Origin: Deltaproteobacteria bacterium
GTDB taxonomy: Bacteria > Myxococcota > B64-G9
Direction: 5' to 3'
NCBI GenBank assembly: GCA_030591745.1
Contig: JAUVAM010000001.1
Location: 1 to 22,245, forward strand
DNA length: 22,245 nt
The position numbers and the translations under genes were made by a program. Under the pieces are notes generated by a model that was not told the origin of the DNA, searched no databases, and worked only from the letters and a program-made list of their open reading frames with translations. Every line of letters begins with the position of its first letter. Positions within the stretch are counted from its first letter, which is position 1. Below are positions 9,063 to 18,700 of the stretch, piece by piece.

Positions 9063-12000
9063 ATGAAGCAGGGCAGGATATTGGGTGTGGACGTGGGCTC
9101 GGTGGCCCTGTCTGTGGCCGAGTTGACCGAAGATGGCGGCGTGGGACAGTGGCGCAGTGTGATTCATCATGGAGAGGTAGAGCAGGCTTTCTTGCGCGTG
9201 ATGCGCGAGTTTGCCCCTCTCTCGGCGGCCCGTTTGGCCGTCACCCGCTCGAGCCCCGTGCGCCTGAAAGCAGAGCGCCGGGTGGACAACCTGGTGGCCG
9301 CCATCCGCGCGGCCCAGCATCTTCATCCGGGCCTGGGTGCCCTGATGTTGGTGGGTGGAGAAAAATTCTCACTGAGCATCTTCGACTCCCAGGGAAATTA
9401 CAAAGACAGTCGATTCAATAGCCTTTGCGCCGCGGGCACGGGTAGTTTTCTCGATCAGCAGGCCGAGCGACTGGGCTTGGAAAATTCAGCCGCTCTGGCC
9501 GCCACGGCCTTGAGCGTCACGGCCGATATCCCGCGTATCGCCACTCGTTGCGCGGTCTTCGCGAAGACGGATCTCATCCACGCACAACAAGAAGGCCACG
9601 GTGTGGAAGCGATTTGCGAGGGCCTGTGCCAGGGCCTGGCCGCCAACGTCCACGATACACTTTTCACCGGCCAGCCCGTGCCCGAGCCCATCGTTTTCGC
9701 CGGCGGCGTGGCTCAAAATGGCGCCGTGGTGCGCCACATGGCCAAGCTTCTGGGTCGGGAGCTCTTGGTGGACGAGTACGCCTCCATTTATGGTGCCTTC
9801 GGGGCCGCTTTGGATCTGGCCTTGGCATTGGAGCAAGGTCACGAGCCCGCGCAGCCGGCTGAAGTCGTTGAGCCCGAGGCCTTGTGGAGTTCACGGGCCG
9901 ACCAGGACAAAAAGACCACCTATCCTCCCTTGCGCCTGGAGCGCTCAAACTACCCCGAGGTCTGGTCCTTGACCAGCTACGAGCATCGCCCCGCCCACGT
10001 CAAGGTGCCTCGGCCCGTGGAGGTGGATGTCTACCGCGAGCCCAGCTCCGGCAGCCGTTTGCGGGTTACGCTGGGCATCGACATTGGCTCCACCTCGACC
10101 AAGGCCGTGCTTTTGAACGAGATCGCGGACCTTAAGGCCGTGGATGCGGATGACGCCCTGGGCGTTTGGGCGGGATTCTATACCCGCACCGCGGGTCGAC
10201 CGCTTTTGGCCGTGCAGGCTTTGTTTGAGACGATTCTGGATTGGGCCCGCGAGCGAGAGGTCGAGCTGGAGATCGTTGCGGTGGGCAGCACCGGTTCCGG
10301 GCGCAAGTTCATCGGTGCCATCGTGGGCGCGGACAGCGTCTTGGACGAGATCACGGCCCACGCGCGAGCCGCCGTGGCCATCGATCCCGAGGTGGATACC
10401 ATCATTGAGATCGGCGGCCAGGACGCCAAATTCACCACCCTGGCCGACGGCACGGTGACTCAGAGCATCATGAATCACGTCTGCGCCGCGGGCACCGGCA
10501 GTTTCATCGAAGAACAGGCCCAGCGCCTTGATTGCGCCTTGACCGACATGGCCGATCGCACCGAAGGCCAGCGCGCGCCCTTGGCCTCCGACCGTTGCAC
10601 CGTGTTCATGGAGCGGGACATCAACCACTTCCTCTCCGAGGGCTACGAAGTAAACGAGGTGCTCTGCGCCGTCTTGCATGCGGTGCGCGAAAACTACCTG
10701 CTCAAAGTGGCTCGCGACGGCATCATCGGAAAAAAGGTCAGCTTTCAGGGCGCAACAGCCAAGAATCGATCCTTGGTTGCGGCCTTCGAGCAAAAACTGG
10801 AAAGGCCCATCTCGGTTTCTCGATATTGCCACTTGACGGGGGCCTTGGGCGTGGCCCTGGAGCTGCGAGACGAGGCGCAGGCGAAGGGTTTTGTTTCCAA
10901 GTTTCGGGGACTGGACCTTTACGCCGAGTCCATCGAGGTTCGAGGTGAGGTCTGCGATTTGTGCAAGAACAACTGCAAGCTTCGCGTGGCCGAGGTCGGT
11001 GGAGAAACGGTGGCTTACGGTTTCTTATGTGGGCGGGATTTGGAACAAGAGCAATTCGTCTCGTCCAACCGTTCCGGTTTTGATCTTTTGCGGGCCCGCA
11101 AGCGGCACTTTCGCATCGAAAAAAAGCCCATCAAACGAAAGGTCACCATCGGGCTGCCGGCCGCCTTGCACGTGCTCACCGACATGAGTTTCTGGAAGAC
11201 TTTTTTCTCCGAACTGGGTGTGCCCGTGGTGACCAGCGAGGGTCTGCCCGACTCGGTGACCGAGGGCAAGCGCCTGGCCGGCGCTGAGTTTTGCGCGCCG
11301 ATGAGCGCCTGGCATGCACATGTGGTCAGTCTGCAGGGCAAGGCGGATTTTATTTTCACGCCCATTTATTTAGAGGACGAACACGAACGCGGTACCCGGC
11401 GACAGCATTGCTATTACACCCAGTATGCTCCGTCTTTGATTCACAGCATGCACATTGATGGCCTGGTCGAGAAGTGTCTTTCTCCCTTGCTGCACATCGG
11501 CGAGCGGCACTTCGACGGCATCGGTCGCCTGACCGAAGGTTTGCGTCCGGCCCTGGGTAAAGAACTCACGCTGGCCGAGGTGCGGGATGCCTGGCAGTGG
11601 GCTCAGGCCGTGCGCGAAGAGGATCGGGGGAGTTGGCCGGAGGTGATGAAGGAGGAGCTTGAGGATTACGACGACGTGGCCGTGGTGCTCATGGGGCGTC
11701 CCTACACCCTGTGGTCCGCGGACATGAGCAAGGGCATCGCCGACATCCTGGCTACTTTGGGCGTCAAGACCTTTGAGCAGGATATGGTGCAAGTGGGCGA
11801 GTTGGGCGAGCTGGAGGAGCTGATCAAGCAGGTGCAATGGCAGCACCCCAAGCAGATCCTGGGCGTGGCCGACACGGTGGCGCGAACCCCGAATCTCTAC
11901 CCCCTGCTCATCACGTCATTCAAATGCGGCCCCGATGCCTGCACCCTCGAGTATTTCCGCCGCATCATGAACACCCACGGCAAGCCTTACCTGGTCTTGC

Positions 12001-13337
12001 AGCTTGATGAACACGACAGCCAGGTGGGCTACGAGACCCGCATCGAGGCAGCGGTGCGCGCTTTCCGCAACCACCTCGCCGGGGCCCGGCCCTCCGAAGA
12101 CCGGCGCAAGCTGCCCCTGGTGCCCAAGTACACCAGTCACTTGAACGACCAGACCCTCCTGGTGCCGGCCTGGGATTCTTTGGGCGCGCCGCTTTTTGTC
12201 GCCGCCCTGCAGCATCAGGGTATCGACGCCCGAATAATTCGGGAGGACGCGGATTTGGTGCAGGCCAGTCTGGGTCACAACACGGGGCAGTGCATTCCGC
12301 TGAACATCATCGTCCACGAGTTCATGAACTCGGTGAAAGAGATGAACTTGGATCCGGCCAAGGCCGCTTTGTGGATGCCCAGGTCGAATTTTTCTTGCAA
12401 CATCTGTTTCTTCCCGCAGTACGCCAAGGGCTTGTTGGAGACGGAGGGTCAGGGCTTCGAAAAATGCACGGTCTACGCCGGCGAAACCAGCGCCATCGAG
12501 ATCTCCATGAAGGCCTCCTTGGAGGCTTACTTCTCCTATCTCTTCGCTGGCATGCTGCGCAGCATGTCTTGCAAGGTGCGCCCCTATGAAGTGACGGCCG
12601 GGCAAACCGATGCCATGGTGGCGCAGGGTTTGGAGATATTCACGGAAGCCGTGCTGGGCAAGCGGGGCAGGCTGGACGCGACCAAGGAGGTGGTGGCCGG
12701 TTTCCTCGACATCAAAGTCGAGGGCGAAGCCCGGCCCAAAGTGGCCCTTTTTGGTGACCTGTACGCAAGGGACAACGACGTGTTAAACCAGGACCTGGTG
12801 CGGGTCATCGAAGAGCACGGCGCGGAAGCCCTGACCACGCCCTACACCGAGTACGCGCGGATCATCGCCAAGCCATACCTGCGCAAGTGGATGCGTGAGG
12901 GCTTGTACAAAGACGTGGCCATCGTCGCGCCCCTCATGCTGGGCGTGGAGGTCTTGGAACGGCGATTCACCAAGGAGTTCGCCAAGGTCATCGGCTCGCC
13001 CAAGGTCACCAAGAAAATGCCCAAGGCGGAAGAACTCTTGGCTCGTTTCGGCGTGCGCATGCACCACACGGGCGAGAGCTTTGACAACCTGCTGAAGATT
13101 TTCCACCTGGCGGCTCGTCATCCGGATTTGAGTTTGTTCGTCCAAACCAACCCGGCCTTCTGCTGCGCCTCCATCGTCACCGAGGCCATGTCCGTCGAGA
13201 TCGAAAAAGTCACCGGCGTGCCCGTGGTGTCGGTCAATTACGACGGGACCGCATCCAACAAAAACGACGTCATTATTCCCTACCTGGAGCTGGCCTGTCG
13301 GCGTTCCGCCAAGGCCAAAAAGACAGCCAGGAGTTGA
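9063..13337 (+). CDS. Giant acyl-CoA dehydratase activase / HgdB-like fusion protein
   Basis: This 1424-residue protein joins two BadF/BadG/BcrA/BcrD-type activase modules to a 2-hydroxyglutaryl-CoA dehydratase-like part. Module 1 (about 1-255) has CAAGTGSF with Cys122, a second Cys163 in 'TRCAVFAKTD', and 'FAGGVAQN'. Module 2 (about 333-605) has GIDIGSTSTK, 'IIEIGGQDAKF', CAAGTGSF with Cys474, and Cys512 in 'DRCTVFMERD'. In HgdC-type activases the two equivalent Cys from each subunit hold one [4Fe-4S] cluster, so here one chain could form a pseudo-dimer. A CxxCxxxC motif follows at 631-638, then a DUF2229/HgdB-like region with 'FCAPMSAWHAH', 'NFSCNICFFPQYAKG' and 'NPAFCCASIV'. The start at 9063 is chosen for AGGAAGAG and the family-typical MKQGRILGVDVG; the 46 codons upstream look non-coding. 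The true substrate is unknown for this large architecture. It leads the tup operon. Confidence 0.92.
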   Translation: MKQGRILGVDVGSVALSVAELTEDGGVGQWRSVIHHGEVEQAFLRVMREFAPLSAARLAVTRSSPVRLKAERRVDNLVAAIRAAQHLHPGLGALMLVGGEKFSLSIFDSQGNYKDSRFNSLCAAGTGSFLDQQAERLGLENSAALAATALSVTADIPRIATRCAVFAKTDLIHAQQEGHGVEAICEGLCQGLAANVHDTLFTGQPVPEPIVFAGGVAQNGAVVRHMAKLLGRELLVDEYASIYGAFGAALDLALALEQGHEPAQPAEVVEPEALWSSRADQDKKTTYPPLRLERSNYPEVWSLTSYEHRPAHVKVPRPVEVDVYREPSSGSRLRVTLGIDIGSTSTKAVLLNEIADLKAVDADDALGVWAGFYTRTAGRPLLAVQALFETILDWAREREVELEIVAVGSTGSGRKFIGAIVGADSVLDEITAHARAAVAIDPEVDTIIEIGGQDAKFTTLADGTVTQSIMNHVCAAGTGSFIEEQAQRLDCALTDMADRTEGQRAPLASDRCTVFMERDINHFLSEGYEVNEVLCAVLHAVRENYLLKVARDGIIGKKVSFQGATAKNRSLVAAFEQKLERPISVSRYCHLTGALGVALELRDEAQAKGFVSKFRGLDLYAESIEVRGEVCDLCKNNCKLRVAEVGGETVAYGFLCGRDLEQEQFVSSNRSGFDLLRARKRHFRIEKKPIKRKVTIGLPAALHVLTDMSFWKTFFSELGVPVVTSEGLPDSVTEGKRLAGAEFCAPMSAWHAHVVSLQGKADFIFTPIYLEDEHERGTRRQHCYYTQYAPSLIHSMHIDGLVEKCLSPLLHIGERHFDGIGRLTEGLRPALGKELTLAEVRDAWQWAQAVREEDRGSWPEVMKEELEDYDDVAVVLMGRPYTLWSADMSKGIADILATLGVKTFEQDMVQVGELGELEELIKQVQWQHPKQILGVADTVARTPNLYPLLITSFKCGPDACTLEYFRRIMNTHGKPYLVLQLDEHDSQVGYETRIEAAVRAFRNHLAGARPSEDRRKLPLVPKYTSHLNDQTLLVPAWDSLGAPLFVAALQHQGIDARIIREDADLVQASLGHNTGQCIPLNIIVHEFMNSVKEMNLDPAKAALWMPRSNFSCNICFFPQYAKGLLETEGQGFEKCTVYAGETSAIEISMKASLEAYFSYLFAGMLRSMSCKVRPYEVTAGQTDAMVAQGLEIFTEAVLGKRGRLDATKEVVAGFLDIKVEGEARPKVALFGDLYARDNDVLNQDLVRVIEEHGAEALTTPYTEYARIIAKPYLRKWMREGLYKDVAIVAPLMLGVEVLERRFTKEFAKVIGSPKVTKKMPKAEELLARFGVRMHHTGESFDNLLKIFHLAARHPDLSLFVQTNPAFCCASIVTEAMSVEIEKVTGVPVVSVNYDGTASNKNDVIIPYLELACRRSAKAKKTARS

Positions 13338-13345
13338 GGTCTTTT

Positions 13346-14188
13346 ATGCGGCAATTGTTCTCTTTCGTATTGATCTGTGTTGGCTTGGTGGTCTTCTCGG
13401 CTTGTCGCCAGTCATCCAAGGAGGACCCGTCTTGTGCGGGCCGCAGCCTGCGCTTGGCCACCACCACCTCGGTGGACAACACCGGTTTGCTCAATCGCCT
13501 GGTCGAACCCTTCAAGGCCCGCACGGGCATCACGGTGCAGGTCATGGCCGTGGGTACGGGTCAGGCCTTGAAGCTTGCCGCCAACGGAGACGCGGACATG
13601 GTTTGGGTGCACGACGAAGTGGCCGAGAAGCGCTTCGTCGCGGCGGGTCATGGGATCAACCGACGCGCGGTGATGCATAATGCGTTTGTGGTGGTGGGCC
13701 CCCCCGGAGATCCGGCAGGATTAAAGGGTGGCGCTGATGCGATCGCGGCCCTGAAGAAAATATTCGAAGCCAAGGCTTTGTTCATATCCCGAGGCGACGA
13801 GTCCGGCACCCACAAGGCCGAGTTGCGTTTGTGGAAGCAGGCCGGCCTGGACCCAAAGGGTCAGCCTCACTACTTAGAGTCAGGTCAGGGCCAGCGCTTG
13901 AACCTGCAGATGGCCCACGAGAAAAGAGCTTATTGTCTGACCGACGAGGCGACGTATCTGCACGCCAAAGACAAGCTCGAGCTGGAAGTCCTGGTCGAGG
14001 GCGACACGCGCTTGCACAACCCCTACAGCGTGATCTGCACCCACCCCAAGACACACCCGGCGGTTAGGTACCTGGAGGCCATGGCCTTTGTGGGTTGGCT
14101 GACCGGGGCAGAGGGCCAGGCCATCATTCGCGATTTTGAGGTCCATGGACGAAAGCTCTTTTTTCCGGATGTGATTGGGGGACCATGA
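13346..14188 (+). CDS. tupA: Tungstate ABC transporter substrate-binding lipoprotein
   Basis: This 280-residue protein starts with a lipoprotein signal: MRQLFSFVLICVGLVVFSAC, with Cys20 in the lipobox FSAC. The mature part carries the TupA hallmark 'LATTTSVDNTGLLNRLVEPF' (about 33-52), which contains the oxyanion-binding Thr/Ser run, and 'ISRGDESGTHKAE' (about 152-164), the second ligand loop. TupA binds tungstate with high selectivity over molybdate in characterised systems; distant relatives could bind other oxyanions, but the permease and ATPase partners support the tungstate assignment. ATG at 13346 is preferred over the TTG four codons earlier because TGAGGT lies five bases upstream. That ribosome site overlaps the stop codon of the activase gene, indicating translational linkage. 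The stop overlaps the tupB start by four bases. Confidence 0.93.
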   Translation: MRQLFSFVLICVGLVVFSACRQSSKEDPSCAGRSLRLATTTSVDNTGLLNRLVEPFKARTGITVQVMAVGTGQALKLAANGDADMVWVHDEVAEKRFVAAGHGINRRAVMHNAFVVVGPPGDPAGLKGGADAIAALKKIFEAKALFISRGDESGTHKAELRLWKQAGLDPKGQPHYLESGQGQRLNLQMAHEKRAYCLTDEATYLHAKDKLELEVLVEGDTRLHNPYSVICTHPKTHPAVRYLEAMAFVGWLTGAEGQAIIRDFEVHGRKLFFPDVIGGP

Positions 14189-14877
14189 TCTTAGAGGGTC
14201 TGGCGGAGGGATTGGCTCGACTGTTTTCCGGCGATGCCGAAGTTTGGGGCATCGTGGGCGTGTCGGTCTATGTCTCCAGCCTGGCCACGATCATCGCCAC
14301 GGCCCTGGCCTTGCCCGTGGGCTTGGCGGTGGGCGCGGGTCGCTTCCGCGGCCGGGGCGTTCTGCGCACGCTTTTTAATACCCTGATGGCTCTGCCCACG
14401 GTGCTCGTGGGTTTGATCGTCTATGCCTTCTTGAGCCGAAGTGGTCCTTTGGGCGACCTTGGGCTTTTGTACACCCCGGGTGCCATGGTGGTGGGCCAGG
14501 TGATCTTGGCTTTTCCCATCATCGCGGGCTTCACGGCGGCCGGGGTCGAAAGGGCGGATCCCAGAATTTTGCAGACGGCCTATGCGCTGGGCGCGGGTCG
14601 GGCCCAGGCCATGTGGACTTTGGCCGGTGAGGCCAAGGTCGCGCTTTTTGCCGCCGTGGCCGCGGGCTTCGGCCGGGTCTTTGCCGAGGTGGGCATCTCC
14701 ATGATGCTCGGCGGCAACATCCAGGGATACACCAGAAACATCACCACCGGCATCGCCTTCGAGACCGGCAAGGGCGAGTTCGCCCTGGGCGTGGCTTTGG
14801 GTGTCGTGCTCCTGGCCGTGGCCTTGTTGATCAACGCGGTGGGCAGCGCCTTTGGCGCCAGCAGGAAAAAGACATGA
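14185..14877 (+). CDS. tupB: Tungstate ABC transporter permease
   Basis: This 230-residue protein is an integral membrane permease of the molybdate/tungstate type. Five or six hydrophobic helices are visible, for example around residues 20-50, 64-84, 102-124 and 205-225. The cytoplasmic EAA-like loop that docks on the ATPase is at about 130-150 ('TAYALGAGRAQAMWTLAGEA'). 'ALPTVLVGLIVYAFLSRSGPLG' type sequence (about 71-92) is characteristic of TupB. It would form the channel that takes tungstate from TupA across the inner membrane. The start ATG is inside ATGA shared with the tupA stop, and its own stop overlaps the tupC start in the same way, so the three proteins are made together. Confidence 0.95.
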   Translation: MILEGLAEGLARLFSGDAEVWGIVGVSVYVSSLATIIATALALPVGLAVGAGRFRGRGVLRTLFNTLMALPTVLVGLIVYAFLSRSGPLGDLGLLYTPGAMVVGQVILAFPIIAGFTAAGVERADPRILQTAYALGAGRAQAMWTLAGEAKVALFAAVAAGFGRVFAEVGISMMLGGNIQGYTRNITTGIAFETGKGEFALGVALGVVLLAVALLINAVGSAFGASRKKT

Positions 14878-15590
14878 ACCCGCCGCGTATCGACATCGAG
14901 CAACTCAAGGTCCGGCGCGCGGGTCATCTCGTGTTGAAAGTAGATGAGCTGAGCCTGCCCCCCGGTTGCCGGATCGCGCTGCTGGGCGGCAACGGCGCGG
15001 GCAAGACCACCCTGCTGCACGCCATGGCTGGACTACAGGATTTAGCCGAAGGCCGGATCAAATTCGACGGCAAGCTTTTCCACGCAGGCCCTGCGCCCGC
15101 AACAAAAACGGGTCGAGCCGTTTTGGGCCTCGCTTTGCAAGACCCCTATATGCTGGCCGGCAGCGTGGCGCAGAACGTGGCCTTCGGTTTGAAGTGTCAC
15201 GGGATACCGCGAGCAGATCGAGGGGCTCGAGTAGAAAAGGCGCTCAAGCGACTGGGGATCTCTGACTTGGCCGAGCGCCGAGCGACGGCGCTTTCCGGCG
15301 GTGAGCGCAAATTGGTCAGCCTGGCCCAGCTCGTGGCCCTGGCACCCCCCGTCGTCTTGCTGGACGAGCCCACCGCGGGCCTGGACGCCGAGGCCAGCGA
15401 ACTCCTGGAAAACCTCGTGCTCCAATGGTCCGGCCGAGGCCACAGCATCATCGTCGCCACCCACGACTCCATGTGGACCCGAGCCGTAAAAGCGAAAGAA
15501 ATCGTCTTACAAGCAGGACGTCTGGTCCGCGAACCGGAGCCGGAAACGAAAGAATCGGATTCCGAGCCTCCCCCGCCCCCATTGGACTGA
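14874..15590 (+). CDS. tupC: Tungstate ABC transporter ATP-binding protein
   Basis: This 238-residue ABC ATPase powers TupB. The motifs are Walker A GGNGAGKTT (38-46), Q-loop Gln89 in 'ALQDPYML', the signature LSGGERK (140-146, with Glu in place of the usual Gln), Walker B 'VVLLDEPTAGLD' (160-171) and the switch His197 in 'ATHDSM'. Together they make an active ATPase likely. There is no extended C-terminal TOBE-like domain, as expected for TupC rather than ModC. The C-terminus ends in an odd acidic/proline tail (residues about 219-238, EPEPETKESDS then five Pro). The DNA for the last few codons belongs to a 63-bp direct repeat, so the tail may have been altered by that duplication or by its insertion. 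No obvious hairpin terminator follows. Confidence 0.93.
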   Translation: MNPPRIDIEQLKVRRAGHLVLKVDELSLPPGCRIALLGGNGAGKTTLLHAMAGLQDLAEGRIKFDGKLFHAGPAPATKTGRAVLGLALQDPYMLAGSVAQNVAFGLKCHGIPRADRGARVEKALKRLGISDLAERRATALSGGERKLVSLAQLVALAPPVVLLDEPTAGLDAEASELLENLVLQWSGRGHSIIVATHDSMWTRAVKAKEIVLQAGRLVREPEPETKESDSEPPPPPLD

Positions 15591-15699
15591 AGCACTTAAG
15601 CGGGGACTATGCTGGGGTGATGGGAGGCTGGGTATGCCCCCGCCCCCATTGGACTGAAGCACTTAAGCGGGGACTATGCTGGGGTGATGGGAGGCTGGG
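15570..15699. repeat. 63-bp direct repeat, two copies, spanning the tupC 3' end
   Basis: Copy 1 is 15570-15632 and copy 2 is 15637-15699, identical base for base as read and separated by four bases (period 67). Each begins with a C-run (CCCCCGCCCCC), contains ATTGGACTGA (the tupC stop in copy 1), the palindrome CTTAAG, and ends in four closely spaced G-runs (GGGG, GGGG, GGG, GGG). The block fills the convergent gap between tupC and the giant minus-strand gene, which ends at 15709. The perfect identity suggests a recent tandem duplication or an assembly artefact. I see no T-run to make it a standard intrinsic terminator. Confidence 0.9.
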
Positions 15700-15708
15700 A
15701 GATCCGGG

Positions 15709-18700
15709 TCAGGGCACCTGGTAGACGTCGTTGACACAGGTGTTGAAGACATTGTTCAGCAGGATGGGCACGGGCGCCTGTTCCACGTAGATGCCGTAGT
15801 TCAAGTCGTCAAAGGTGCAATTCTGCACGGTGGGCACCACCTCGGCCGCACCCCATATCTGGATGCCGCGCAGATCGTTGGTCAGGCTGCCGGTGCGATA
15901 GAAATGGCAGCCGTCCACCAGGATGGCCCCCGTCGAGCCGATGGAGAGCATAATCTGGAGCCAGGTCAGATCGGTGGTGAAAGCGGCGCCGGTGACGCTG
16001 CCCGCGGTCGTGTCCTGGAAACGCAGCTGCACGCGCTCGAAGGAGGCCGAACCCACGATGGCCGTCGCGCTGCCCGTGACATAGAAGATCCGGGCCGTGG
16101 TGGCCGATGAACTCTGGAACACGCAAGCGTCGGCGATGGACAGGGTGCCCGCCCCCTGCACCTGCATGCTCCCGAGGATCCGGAAGGCGTCCTGGGCCGG
16201 CTCCATCATGACAAACGCGATGGGCAGAGAGTTGGTATTGCCCCACAGCCGGTAGCCCATGCCCAACTCGCCGCCAAGGTAGGTGGAACCGCTCAAGGCC
16301 AGCGTCTGGTTGGTGTTGAAAGCGTCCTGGGAGAAGGCGTAGGGCCCATCCTCGGCGCCCAGATCGAAGGCAGGATCGATCACCGTCATTGACAGACCGC
16401 CGGTGGTGGAGCGTACGTCCACGCCGTTCATCACGTGGGTGGCGTCCTGGTTGATGAAGGAGCAGCTCCCCAGGGTCACGGTGGCGTTGGCCTGGGCCCG
16501 CACGGCCCAGGTCGAGTCCACGAAGCTGGTGCCGCTCACGTCGCTCAGTGTATCCCGGTAGGCCAACATGCCGTATTCCAGATCGCTCAGGCCGCAGCCG
16601 GTCATGGTCAGATCGCCACTCCAATCCACCACCACACCCTGCTGGGTGCGACCGAAGCCGGCGAAGGTGCAGCCGTCCACAACGGCCGTGCCGGAGACGT
16701 ACAGGTAATCCCGGTTGCGGTTGCTGGTGGCATCGAAGACCACCCCGCTCAGGCTGGCCTGGGCCACATCCAGCACCTGCAAGGTCATGTCACGGAAGGT
16801 CACGCCCGCAGCCGCGCTTAGGCTGCTGTCCGTCCCAGAGACGATCAGATACTGGCTGGTGGTCGCACCGCCGGTGATGGTCATGCCGTCAGCGATGGTG
16901 GCCTGGGTGCCGCTGAGGATGCGCACGTTGCCCTGCAAGGTCAGCGTATCCTGGCCCTCCACCGGGCCGATGGTCATCACGCCGCCGTTGGAGTCGCCCC
17001 GCAGCACCACCCCCTGGCCCTGTTCCCCGCCGGTCCAGGTGGTGTTGCTCACCGTGGAGGGAGATGCCTGCTGGAAGAAATCCGGTTCGATGAGGTAGGG
17101 GATGTCCTCGGCGCCGATGGCGAAGGTGGTGCCGTCGATGGCCGCCCGGCCGCCGGTGTCGAAGCGCAGGTTGTAGCCCACGCTCGCCAACTCGGGATCG
17201 TCGTCCTCGATGGTGTTGGCCGTGATGGGGTCCAGGGTCGCCAAATTCTCGGCCCAGACCGCGTTGGCGCAGGACCGCAGGGTGGAGCCGGACAGGGCCA
17301 GCGTCGCTCCGGTCCGGGTTATCAAGCCGTATTCCAGGTCCTCGAATGTGGAGCCGCTGACCGTGGTCACGCCGACGCCCAAGGTCTCCACGCCCCGGCT
17401 GCGCCGGGTGGTCCCGCTGATGGGGTCGGTGGAGCGCAAGGAGGCCCCCACAAGATTCAAGGTGGAGGCGTTGTTGTACATGAGCAAGCGGGACAGGTTG
17501 GGCCCGGCGGTCAGGGTGGAACCGCTGAAGGTGGCGGTGGATCCGTTGCTCAAGCGCAAGGACAGGTCTTCAAAGCTGGCCGCCCCCACGGTCAACTGAC
17601 CGCCCCAGGCGGTGCTGACGTTCATGGTGTACTGGGGATAGGCGCTCTTGAGCACCATGCCATCGGGGATATCGATCAGGCCGCCGTTGAAGCTGATGGC
17701 GCCCGACACGCTCAATTCAGTAGCCAGATCGGGCATGGCCAGCTGGATCTCCCCGGCGTCGCCGGTGCCGGACAGCAGGTATTGGCCGGAGGGCTCCACG
17801 CCCAGGATGGTCGAGTCCTCAATGAGGGTCGGGCTGGCGATCTGGAACACATCCGGGTCCAGCCAGTAGGCCCTGTCGCCCTCCTCCTGCAGGAACTCCG
17901 TCCGCCTGATGGTGGCCCCACCGCCCATGCGCAAGCCGTCGAACTTGATGCCTACCGAGGCCAGGCCCACGTCCCGGCTGTCGATGGAGTTGTCCTCGAG
18001 CAGCGGGAAGGTCCAGCCGGACATGCGCACGGCCACGTCGCTGTCGATGAACACGTTCTGGCGCACATCCAGGGCGCCTGTGCTGGTCAGATCCAGGGCC
18101 GTATTCAGCCGGCTGAAGACCGTGTCCCTCAGGTCCAGGGTCTGGGCTCCGGTCACCTGCAGACCGCCCGAACCCACCCGGGGCACGATGTTGCGGCCCA
18201 GGAACTCCGAGTCGGTCACCACAAGGGGGCTGGCGATGGTCGCCAGCCAGCGGTTGTAGTCATCGGTCTGCTCCAGGCGCGCGTACTCCAGGGTCACGGT
18301 GGCGTTCTGGTGGGCGACCAGCTCCGTGTTCACCACCCAGGTGTTGATCAGGTGCAGATCGGTGGCCCTCCACAGGGCCTCCAGCCTGTTGTCCAGGCCG
18401 GCGCGACCGATGATCTCGCTATCGACCACCCGCAGGCTCCCGTTCCAGTGGCAGCGGATGGACAAACCCTCCAGCCGGGCTCCGCTCACCTCCAGGTGAG
18501 CTCCGTCGATCTGATACATGCTCACCTGCAGCGTGTCCGGGGCGGCGATGATCGCCCCAGCTTCGACGATCAGCATGCCGCCGAAGTTGAAGTCGGCCGG
18601 GGCCGCGTAGATGCCCTCCGGCAGAATGGCGTCCACCACGTCGCCGCTCAGGACCACCGGAGTGGCCGGTTCGGTCGAGGGGTGGACCCGGCACAGCACT

